Assembly (NCBI GenBank): GCA_022819985.1
Contig: JAJEGH010000027.1
Coordinates: 98,491 to 162,490 of the forward strand
Reading direction: 5' to 3'
Length of the DNA stretch: 64,000 nt
DNA from: Alphaproteobacteria bacterium
GTDB lineage: Bacteria > Pseudomonadota > Alphaproteobacteria > Bin65
Shown here: in pieces, positions 17,143 to 24,156 of the stretch
How the letters are laid out: every line of letters starts with the position of its first letter
Numbering within the stretch: the stretch's first letter is position 1
Notes under the pieces: generated by a model
What the model was told of the DNA's origin: nothing
Database searches by the model: none
Seen by the model: only the letters and a program-made list of their open reading frames with translations
Program-made: the position numbers and the translations under genes

Positions 17143-19459
17143 CGCCGTCCTCCAGCATCGTGTCCAGCACCCGCTCCGGCGTCAGCGGCAGCCGGCGCAG
17201 CCGCGTGCCGGCGGCCGTGGCCACCGCATTGGCGATCGCCGCCGGTACGGGCACCAGCCCGATCTCGCCGATCCCCTTGGCGCCGAACGGCCCGCCGGGC
17301 TCCGCGGCCTCGACGATGATCGAGTGGATGCCGAACGGCGCATCGAGCGAGGTCGGCGCCTTGTAGTCCATCATCGACGGGTTCACGAGGCGCGGCCCGT
17401 CGAACACCATCTCCTCGGTGAGCGCGAAGCCCATACCTTGGACGAAGCCGCCCTCGATCTGGCCCTCCACCGAGCCGGGATTGATCGCCTTGCCGACATC
17501 CATCGCGGACCAGACCTCGGCGACGTCCGCCTTGCCGGTCGTCTCGTCGATCTCGACCGCCGCGATCATGCAGCCGAAGCTGTAGACCCCGATCTGCGGG
17601 AACGGCAGGCCCTTGGCGACGGCCCGTTTCGGATCGACGCTCGGCCGGTTGTAGACCCAGGTATCGGTGCCGACGATGGGCCCGCCGGCGGCCCAGTGCG
17701 CCCGGCCGGAGACCTCGAAGAAGCTCAGCTCCTTGTCCGGCACGCCCTTGATGCCGACCCGGCCGCCGTCGCGCAGTTCCAGGTCTTCGACGGCGCATTC
17801 GAAAATCTCCGACGCGTGGCGCTTGATCTGCTCCGCCACCTTGTCCGCCGCAGCGACGACCGAGCGCCCGGTCGTGTAGGTGACGCGACTCGCCGTCGTG
17901 CCCCAGTTGTAGGGCGAACCGTCGGTATCCGGGCTGGCGATCGCCACCCGGTCGGCCGGCACCCTGAGCGCCGAGGCGCACATCTGGGTGAGCACCGTAT
18001 CCGAGCCCTGGCCGATATCGACCGCGCCGGTGTTGAGCACGACCGAGCCGTCCTCAAGCAGCCGGACAATGGCGCCGGTCGCCAGCAGGCCGCTGATATG
18101 GGCGCAGGCCGCAACGCCCAGCGCGCGCCGCTTGCCGGGCGGCGCCGGCAACGCCCTGCCCTGCTCCCAGCCCGACGCCGCCTTCGCCTTTTCGATACAC
18201 TCGACCAGCCCGTTCGAAGCCACCTCGCCGCCGCCGAACCAGCGGTCGCCGGGCTCCATCCTGTTTTTCAGGCGCAGGTCGAGGGGATCCATGCCGAGCC
18301 GGTCGGCGATCTCGTCGATCTGGCTCTCGGTCGCGAAGGTGACCTGGGGGTTGCCGAAGCCGCGGAAGGCGCCGAAGCGCATGCGGTTGGTGTAAACCAG
18401 CTTGCCGGAGGCGCGGCAGTGCGGGATGCGGTACGGCCCGCGGCTCATCAGCAGGCTGTAGCCGAGCACGCCGGGGCTGTCGTCGCCATAGGCGCCGCAA
18501 TCCAGCACGGCGCTCAGTTCGCGCGCCACCAGCGTGCCGTCCTTCTTCGCGCCGGTCCTGCAGCGGATTTTGAACGGGTGGCGCGCGCGCACCGTCTCGA
18601 AATCCTCGGTCCGGTTCAGGATCAGCCTGACCGGCCGGCCGGTCTTCAGCGCCAGCTGCACGACGAGCGGCTGGACATGCGGCTCCATCTTGTTGCCGAA
18701 GCCGGCGCCGACCTTGGGCGTGAGGCAGCGCAGCTTCGACATCGGCAGTTGCAGGGCCTCGCAGACATTCGCCTGCACCCGGAACACCGACTGATTGGCC
18801 GACCACAGCGTGACCCGGCCCTCGGCATCGACCTCCGCCAGCGCGCCGACGGGCTCGATGGAGAGATGGGCCTGCGCCGGCGTTTCGAATTCGCCCTCCA
18901 CGATCACGTCGCACTCCGCCCAGGCGCCGTCGACATCGCCTTCGGACAGTTCGGTCTCCGACGCGACATTGCCGCCGCAGATCGCCGGGAAGACCTTGAA
19001 ATAATCCGCCAGCCCCTCGTGGATGAGCGGCGCGTCCGGCGCCATCGCGTCCTCCGGCGTGGCGGCGACCGGCAGGTCCTCGTACTCGACCCGGATCAGC
19101 GCGGCGGCCCGGCGCGCCGTCTCCTCGTCCTCCGCCGCGACGACCGCAACCGGCTCGCCCGGATAGCGCACCTTGCCCTGCGCGATGGCGGGCTCGTCCT
19201 TGATGAAGGCGCCCATGCGGCCGTCCGGGAAATCGCCGCCGGTCAGCACGCAGGCGACGCCCGGAACCGCCTCGGCCGCCCTGGTGTCGTATCCGCGGAT
19301 GCGGGCATGGGCGAGCGGGCTGGCATGGATCGCGGCGTGCAGCATGTCCGGCCGGACCATGTCGGCGATATACTGCGCCCGGCCGGTCACCTTTTCGCGG
19401 GCGTCGAGCCGGGGCAGGCTGGCGCCGACGCCGGTTGCGGCGGTATCGCGTGGGGTCAC
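17132..19459 (-). CDS. Molybdenum hydroxylase large subunit (xanthine dehydrogenase type)
   Basis: This 775-residue molybdopterin subunit is complete. Motifs in order: LDAREKVTGRAQY, YPGEPVAVVAA, VGAGFGNKMEPH, FGAFRGFGNPQ, TGAVDIGQGSDT and GAKGIGEIGL with the catalytic Glu. The loop FRGFGNPQ is the xanthine dehydrogenase/aldehyde oxidase form; it lacks the AYXCSF Cys of true CO dehydrogenase, so this is a hydroxylase of a heterocycle or aldehyde. The start is a GTG overlapping the 2Fe-2S stop (GTGA); the frame stays open upstream but only in the shadow of the 2Fe-2S gene. The genes around it suggest an N-heteroaromatic substrate. Confidence 0.93.
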   Translation of the reverse strand: MTPRDTAATGVGASLPRLDAREKVTGRAQYIADMVRPDMLHAAIHASPLAHARIRGYDTRAAEAVPGVACVLTGGDFPDGRMGAFIKDEPAIAQGKVRYPGEPVAVVAAEDEETARRAAALIRVEYEDLPVAATPEDAMAPDAPLIHEGLADYFKVFPAICGGNVASETELSEGDVDGAWAECDVIVEGEFETPAQAHLSIEPVGALAEVDAEGRVTLWSANQSVFRVQANVCEALQLPMSKLRCLTPKVGAGFGNKMEPHVQPLVVQLALKTGRPVRLILNRTEDFETVRARHPFKIRCRTGAKKDGTLVARELSAVLDCGAYGDDSPGVLGYSLLMSRGPYRIPHCRASGKLVYTNRMRFGAFRGFGNPQVTFATESQIDEIADRLGMDPLDLRLKNRMEPGDRWFGGGEVASNGLVECIEKAKAASGWEQGRALPAPPGKRRALGVAACAHISGLLATGAIVRLLEDGSVVLNTGAVDIGQGSDTVLTQMCASALRVPADRVAIASPDTDGSPYNWGTTASRVTYTTGRSVVAAADKVAEQIKRHASEIFECAVEDLELRDGGRVGIKGVPDKELSFFEVSGRAHWAAGGPIVGTDTWVYNRPSVDPKRAVAKGLPFPQIGVYSFGCMIAAVEIDETTGKADVAEVWSAMDVGKAINPGSVEGQIEGGFVQGMGFALTEEMVFDGPRLVNPSMMDYKAPTSLDAPFGIHSIIVEAAEPGGPFGAKGIGEIGLVPVPAAIANAVATAAGTRLRRLPLTPERVLDTMLEDGDED

Positions 19460-19941
19460 GGCCGCGCCTCCGAAGCCCTTACGATGGCTTCGACGATCTT
19501 CTTGTATCCCGAGCAGCGGCACAGGTTGCCCGACAGGCCGGCCCGCACCTCGTCCACCGACAGCGGCGCGTTGCGGCGCAGCAGGGCATGGGCGGAGATC
19601 AGGATGCCGGGCGTGCAGAAGCCGCACTGGACGGCGTTGCCCTCGGCCAGCGCCTGCTGGACCGGCGCGAGCGCGCCCGCCGGCGCCAGCCCTTCGACGG
19701 TCACGATGTCCCGGCCGGTACAGTTGAGCGCGAGCGACAGGCAGCTGCGCACCGGCTCGCCGTCGATCATGACGGTGCAGGCGCCGCACACCCCCTGGTT
19801 GCAGCCGCGCTTCGCGCCGGTGAGGCCGAGTTCGTCGCGCAGGACGGTGAGCAGCGTCGTCCACGGCGCCACCGCAGCGACCGGCCGCTCGGCGCCGTTG
19901 ACCCTAAGGGTGACGGGGAGCGTGACGGGTTCGCCGGTCAT
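19456..19941 (-). CDS. Molybdenum hydroxylase small subunit, two [2Fe-2S] clusters
   Basis: This 161-residue subunit carries cluster motifs RGCNQGVCGACTV with the closing Cys in VRSC, and CGFCTPG plus CRCSGY. It overlaps the FAD-subunit gene upstream (four bases) and the Mo-subunit gene downstream (GTGA), so stoichiometric translation is likely. It is the second such subunit in the window; the other is at 992-1495. Confidence 0.93.
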   Translation of the reverse strand: MTGEPVTLPVTLRVNGAERPVAAVAPWTTLLTVLRDELGLTGAKRGCNQGVCGACTVMIDGEPVRSCLSLALNCTGRDIVTVEGLAPAGALAPVQQALAEGNAVQCGFCTPGILISAHALLRRNAPLSVDEVRAGLSGNLCRCSGYKKIVEAIVRASEARP

Positions 19942-20792
19942 TGCGTTTCCCCGAGTTTCTGCATCGCCTCTCCGATCGCCTGCCGGACCATCCGGGGTGC
20001 GACCCGGCGCCGGTAGCCGGCGCTGGCGCGCACATCGTCGACCGGGTCGAACGCCTCGGCCAGCGCATCGGTCAGCCGGCCGATTTCGGCGTTGCCCAAA
20101 GGACCGCCCAGCAATTCGGCCTCGATATCGCGCCGCCTTGCCGGCACGGGGCCGCAGGCGCCGACGGCGACCGCCAGATGGGTGCAGGCCCCGCCGTCCA
20201 TACCGAGCGCCAGCGCGACCGAAGCGATGGCGAAATCCCCGGCGACCCGCGCCAGTTTCGTGTAGCTGCCGACCGTGCCGGCCGGCGCCGGCGGCAGGAT
20301 GACGGACTCGATCAGTTCGCCCGGTTCGAGCGCGGTTTCGTACCAGTCGCGGAAGAAATCGCCGGCCGGGACGGTGCGGCGGCCTTCGGCGCCGGCCAGC
20401 GCGAACCGGGCATCGGCGGCGACCAGCGCCGGCGGATAGTCGGCGGCCGGATCGGCGAAGGCGCAGGAGCCGCCGATGGTCCCCATGTTGCGCACCGGCG
20501 GGTTGGCGATCTGCGCGGCGGCCTCGCGCAGCACCCGCTGGCCGTCGCGCAGGTCGGTTTCCTCCGCCGTCTCGCGATGGCGGCGCATGGCCCCGATAAC
20601 GACCGTTCCGTCGGGCCGGCGAGACGCCTCGCGCAGCGCCGCCACGTCGCGCAGCGAGACCAGCCGCTCCGGCGCGACCAGGTCGGCGTTCATCATCGCC
20701 ACCAGCGTCGCGCCGCCGGCGAGGCAGGCCGCGCCCTCCGCTTGCAGGGCGGCGACCGCGGCCTCGATACTGTCCGGCCTGACGAATTCCAT
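19938..20792 (-). CDS. Molybdenum hydroxylase medium subunit, FAD-binding
   Basis: This 284-residue CoxM-like subunit has FAD motifs AGGATLVAMMN (about 41-51) and GTIGGSCAFADPAAD. It starts MEFVRPDSIEAAV, a family-typical N-terminus. It lies six bases downstream of the CoxG-like gene and overlaps the 2Fe-2S gene by four bases. It accepts electrons from the iron-sulfur subunit. Confidence 0.93.
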   Translation of the reverse strand: MEFVRPDSIEAAVAALQAEGAACLAGGATLVAMMNADLVAPERLVSLRDVAALREASRRPDGTVVIGAMRRHRETAEETDLRDGQRVLREAAAQIANPPVRNMGTIGGSCAFADPAADYPPALVAADARFALAGAEGRRTVPAGDFFRDWYETALEPGELIESVILPPAPAGTVGSYTKLARVAGDFAIASVALALGMDGGACTHLAVAVGACGPVPARRRDIEAELLGGPLGNAEIGRLTDALAEAFDPVDDVRASAGYRRRVAPRMVRQAIGEAMQKLGETQ

Positions 20793-20798
20793 GACCGT

Positions 20799-21260
20799 CT
20801 ATCCGCCGGATGCCGCTTCGTTGACGCGGGCTTCGAGATTGCCGGCAAATTCCGAGGCCAGCGACTGCGCTTTCTTCTTCATCACCCCGAACCCGAATTT
20901 GCCGAGCCGGCCGGTCACCGTCATGTCCGCTTCATAGGACACGCGCGTTCCGCCGTCATCCGCCGGCGCCAGGGTCAGGATGTTGTCCGAGCGCAGATTG
21001 CTCGCACGGCCGCCTTCCTCGCCGCGGGTCACCGTCACAACCCTGACAGGCGGCTCCTCCTCGAGCACTTCGACCTCGGCGGCGAATTTGGCCGCGATCG
21101 GCCCCAGCTTCACGCCGATCCGGGCGCGGTACAGCGTCGGCGACACGGCCTCGATCTCCTCGCAGCCGGGCAGGCAGGCGCCGACGACCTGCGGATCGCG
21201 GATCGCCCGCCAGGTCCGCTCGACCGGCGCCGCGACGACGAAGCTGTCGGCGATCTTCAT
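20799..21260 (-). CDS. CoxG-type SRPBCC domain protein
   Basis: This 153-residue single-domain protein of the CO dehydrogenase subunit G family (START/SRPBCC fold) shows DSFVVAAPVERTWRAIRDP and the family phrase VVGACLPGCE. CoxG proteins accompany molybdenum hydroxylase operons; they are linked to membrane anchoring or maturation rather than catalysis. The C-terminal region is amphipathic (KKKAQSLASEFAGNLEARV). It lies between the NicX-like gene (38 bases) and the FAD subunit (6 bases). Its presence does not prove CO oxidation, since the large subunit lacks the CO-type loop. Confidence 0.9.
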   Translation of the reverse strand: MKIADSFVVAAPVERTWRAIRDPQVVGACLPGCEEIEAVSPTLYRARIGVKLGPIAAKFAAEVEVLEEEPPVRVVTVTRGEEGGRASNLRSDNILTLAPADDGGTRVSYEADMTVTGRLGKFGFGVMKKKAQSLASEFAGNLEARVNEAASGG

Positions 21261-21298
21261 GGAGCCGGAACGGAAATCCGGTGCGCCAGCCCTTCGGC

Positions 21299-22378
21299 CT
21301 AGCGCATTTCCCGCGGCACGATCATCGCGGGATCGACGATCCGGCCCTTTTCGATGATCACCTTGTTGTCGAGCATCATCGTGCAGTCGCGCATCGGCAC
21401 ATCGTAATGCCCCCGGGTATTGCGCGAACCGCCGCCCTGGGTGTTCGGCCCGGTCGAGAACAGGAAGTTGCCGGGAAAGGTCCGCGCCGCGGCCCGGCTG
21501 CGTTCCGGCTCGTCGCCGTTCAGCGCGATGCCGTACCACAGGGCCTGCGGATTCAGGCCCCAGCCGAGATGCGAGATGGCGTAGGGGTCCATGTCGTTCT
21601 CGTCTTCCCGGTTGTCGTCCAGCCAGTCCTGCATCAGCTTGGCGTCCAGCCCGCCCTCGACCTTGCGGATATAGCCGTCCTCGACGGTGAGGCGGATCTC
21701 GTCCTGGATGTAGCGGCAGTAGGGCAGGATCACGATGTCGCCGGGGGCGAGCACGACCGTGCCGTTGGCCGAGCCTTCGTTCGGGAAGGTGTGGATGTGG
21801 CCGCCGCCCCAATGGTCGAAGCGGCCCGGCTCGTCGGCAAAGCCGTATTGCGTCATCACCGGGTATTCGCCGCAGTCCCAGGTCAGGTCGGTGCCGGCGT
21901 CGCTGATCACCCGGGCCGTCTTCGTCTTGGCGTAGAGCGCATCGCCGTAGAGGCAGGCTTCCTTTAGGCCCTTCGGCGCCATGAGCTGTTCGAGATCGTC
22001 CGGCGCGTCGATGATCATCTGGACGCGGGTGCCGGCCTCGGTCACATCCTTCAGCCAGCGGGTGAACAGCGGGACGTGGAAGATGACGATCATGTCGGCC
22101 GCTTTGGCCGCCTCGAGGGTGCCCTTGCACCGGCCGATGGTCCCGACGCCGACGCGCGTCCAGGACGGGATGCTGTTGACGCACATTTCGTAGATGTCGG
22201 CGCCCAGCTCGTCGGCCGCGGCGAAGGCGGCCTCGATATACTCGCGCCGGGTCGACAGGTCCGAAACGCAGGCGATCGTCTCGCCCTCCCTGACCCGGCA
22301 CAGTTCGAACTGGCGCCTGTACAGCATGGCCAGCTTGGCCGGATTGACCTCCTGCGCGCGCTGATTGAAATGCACCAT
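21299..22378 (-). CDS. NicX-like 2,5-dihydroxypyridine 5,6-dioxygenase (M29 aminopeptidase-like fold)
   Basis: This 359-residue protein strongly resembles NicX, the non-heme Fe(II) enzyme that opens 2,5-dihydroxypyridine to N-formylmaleamate. The family phrases YPVMTQYGFADEPGRFDHW, ISHLGWGL and GNFLFSTGPNT are present. The three metal ligands described for NicX are conserved as H270, H324 and D326 (GHYDVP). I chose the start at 22378 from the family N-terminus; the open frame extends upstream into the regulatory gap and tetR without support. It is the first gene of the six-gene operon and faces tetR across an operator. An automatic label of leucyl aminopeptidase is possible but less specific. 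The real substrate may be another hydroxylated pyridine. Confidence 0.85.
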   Translation of the reverse strand: MVHFNQRAQEVNPAKLAMLYRRQFELCRVREGETIACVSDLSTRREYIEAAFAAADELGADIYEMCVNSIPSWTRVGVGTIGRCKGTLEAAKAADMIVIFHVPLFTRWLKDVTEAGTRVQMIIDAPDDLEQLMAPKGLKEACLYGDALYAKTKTARVISDAGTDLTWDCGEYPVMTQYGFADEPGRFDHWGGGHIHTFPNEGSANGTVVLAPGDIVILPYCRYIQDEIRLTVEDGYIRKVEGGLDAKLMQDWLDDNREDENDMDPYAISHLGWGLNPQALWYGIALNGDEPERSRAAARTFPGNFLFSTGPNTQGGGSRNTRGHYDVPMRDCTMMLDNKVIIEKGRIVDPAMIVPREMR

Positions 22379-22430
22379 GCTCCTTCTCCCTCCGTCGCCG
22401 CCTCTTGCCCGCCCGGCAAGGGCCGTTGCA

Positions 22431-22451
22431 TAAATGAACACTGTTCGTTTA
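22431..22451. promoter_or_regulatory. Palindromic operator between NicX-like gene and tetR
   Basis: A 21-bp inverted repeat has arms TAAATGAACA and TGTTCGTTTA around a central C, with one mismatched pair. It lies in the 123-base divergent gap, AT-rich against the surroundings. Size and symmetry fit a TetR-dimer site. It probably autoregulates tetR and represses the catabolic operon until an inducer binds. Confidence 0.75.
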
Positions 22452-22501
22452 TAGCCCCAAGGTGCGGCCGATCCGGCCGGCAAGTCAAGAACGATTCGGC
22501 C

Positions 22502-23077
22502 ATGGCGCAGACGAAGAAAGAAGACATCCGCGCCGGCATCGTCGACAGCGCCCGCCGCGAATTCCAGGAACGGGGCTACGCCGCGACGACGATCCGCGGC
22601 ATCGCCCGGCGGGCCGGCATTTCGCCGTCGAACGTCTATGTCTATTTCGATTCGAAGCTCGAAATCCTGTTCGCCATCTACGATCCGTGGCTGCGCGGCC
22701 GGATCCGGGCGCTCGAAGCCGAGGCCGCGGCGATCGCCGATCCGCGGCAGCGGCTGCGCACCGTTATCGCGACGCTGTGGAAGACCTTTCCGGCCGCCGA
22801 CGGCGCCTTCGGCAACACCTTCGTCGAGGGGCTGGCGGTTTCGGGCCGCGAGGGCCGTTATTCGCGCGACCTGCTGCTCTGGGCCGAACGCCGCATCGCC
22901 GATCTCATCCTGTCCTGCCTGCCGGAAGACCGCGCCCGGCAGCTGCAGGATACCGCTCTCGCCCATATCCTGTTCATGGCGTTCGACGGCTTCGCGGTGA
23001 ACTATGTCCTGGTCGGCCCGTCGCGCCGGCTCGAACGCTGCCTCGACCTGATGGTCGACCTGATCCTGGGCGAGTAA
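22502..23077 (+). CDS. TetR/AcrR family transcriptional regulator
   Basis: This 191-residue regulator has an N-terminal helix-turn-helix: IVDSARREFQERGYAATTI, then IARRAGISPSNVYVYFDSK (about residues 14-55). The C-terminal ligand domain is variable, as usual. It is divergent from the NicX-like/molybdenum hydroxylase operon and the shared gap has a good palindrome at 22431-22451. It probably represses that operon; the inducer may be the heterocyclic substrate or an intermediate. It is convergent with the PP2C gene downstream. Confidence 0.92.
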   Translation: MAQTKKEDIRAGIVDSARREFQERGYAATTIRGIARRAGISPSNVYVYFDSKLEILFAIYDPWLRGRIRALEAEAAAIADPRQRLRTVIATLWKTFPAADGAFGNTFVEGLAVSGREGRYSRDLLLWAERRIADLILSCLPEDRARQLQDTALAHILFMAFDGFAVNYVLVGPSRRLERCLDLMVDLILGE

Positions 23078-23108
23078 TCCACCCCTCCCCGGCCCGCCTG
23101 CGGTGCGC

Positions 23109-23930
23109 CTATCCGGCGGCGCCTCCCCCGGCGGCCAGCAAAAGGAAGGTCACGTTGTCCTGACCGGGGCCGGCGGCGGCGCGGACGGCGGAAAGAAGGC
23201 CGTCGGCCGCCGCTTCCGCGCTGCCCTGCGCCGCGCCCAGTTCTTGCGCGATCCGCTCTTCGGCCAGGGTTTCGATCCCGTCGCTGGCGATCAGCAGAAA
23301 CCCGCCCGGCCCGAGACGGCAGGGGCGACGCCCGCAATCGACCGTTTCCGCCGGCCGGCCGGTTACCGCCGAGCGCAGCATGTTGCGCCGCCGGTCGCGC
23401 CGCGCGGCCTCGGGCGTCAGTTCCCCCGCCCGGACGAGCCCTGCCAGAACCGGCGCCATCGAATGATCGGCATTCAGCCGCACGAGGGTTCCGTCCGCAA
23501 ACAGCCACATCGGCGAATCGCCGACGCTCAGCCACTCGATGCTGCGTCCGTCGTAGAGCGCGGCGACGACCGTGGTGCCCAGGCCGCGAAGCCGCGCATC
23601 GTCGGTCTCCTGCCGATGCAGGCTGGCGGTCGCCGTCTCCAGGCAGGCGCGAAACCGGGCGCCGGCCATGCCGTCCAGGACCGGAAAGTCCCGGGAGAAA
23701 GTCTCGACCGCGGTATGGCTGGCGATCGCACCGCCCGCCGCGCCGCCCATACCGTCGGCGAGAATCAGGAGGAGCGCGGGCGCTTCCCCGCTTCCCCCCG
23801 GATCGACTTCCAGCGCCGCGAAGGCGTCTTCCTGATAGGGACGCGCGCCCTGCCATTGCCGGCAGGCCAACGGCCATCGCAGGGGCCCGGAAGGCCCTGC
23901 CGCCGCTTGCCGGGAGATACGATCTGTCAT
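23109..23930 (-). CDS. PP2C-family serine/threonine protein phosphatase
   Basis: This 273-residue soluble phosphatase has the metal-binding acids in place: E34-D35 (RPYQEDA), D59 (ADGMGG), D217 (SDGIE) and D258 (GQDNVT). The GTT and VGDSPMW motifs are also intact. It should dephosphorylate Ser/Thr residues with Mn or Mg. No kinase gene is nearby, so its partner is unknown. It converges with tetR and is divergent from hyuA. Confidence 0.9.
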   Translation of the reverse strand: MTDRISRQAAAGPSGPLRWPLACRQWQGARPYQEDAFAALEVDPGGSGEAPALLLILADGMGGAAGGAIASHTAVETFSRDFPVLDGMAGARFRACLETATASLHRQETDDARLRGLGTTVVAALYDGRSIEWLSVGDSPMWLFADGTLVRLNADHSMAPVLAGLVRAGELTPEAARRDRRRNMLRSAVTGRPAETVDCGRRPCRLGPGGFLLIASDGIETLAEERIAQELGAAQGSAEAAADGLLSAVRAAAGPGQDNVTFLLLAAGGGAAG

Positions 23931-24156
23931 TGGTCCCTACTGCCCTTCGAACGGCGCGTCGGTCCGGGAAACAAGCGTGCCGGCACAGGAGCCCGCGCCG
24001 TGCGAACCGGAAGGATACACCGATCGGCCCGCGGACGGGCAATGCCGCCGGGCCGCTTCGCCGCCGCGGACGAAGCGGGTTCCGGCACTTTCGAATAGCG
24101 GCTCCCGGATGCGGCTGCTACCCTCGCCGCGCGGATAGAACCGGGGGAAGGGCGAT

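Noticed and set aside
17324..20302. Nearly 1000-residue plus-strand open frame
   Set aside because: It is the mirror of the Mo, 2Fe-2S and FAD subunit genes, all of which have intact motifs on the minus strand. It has no domain of its own.
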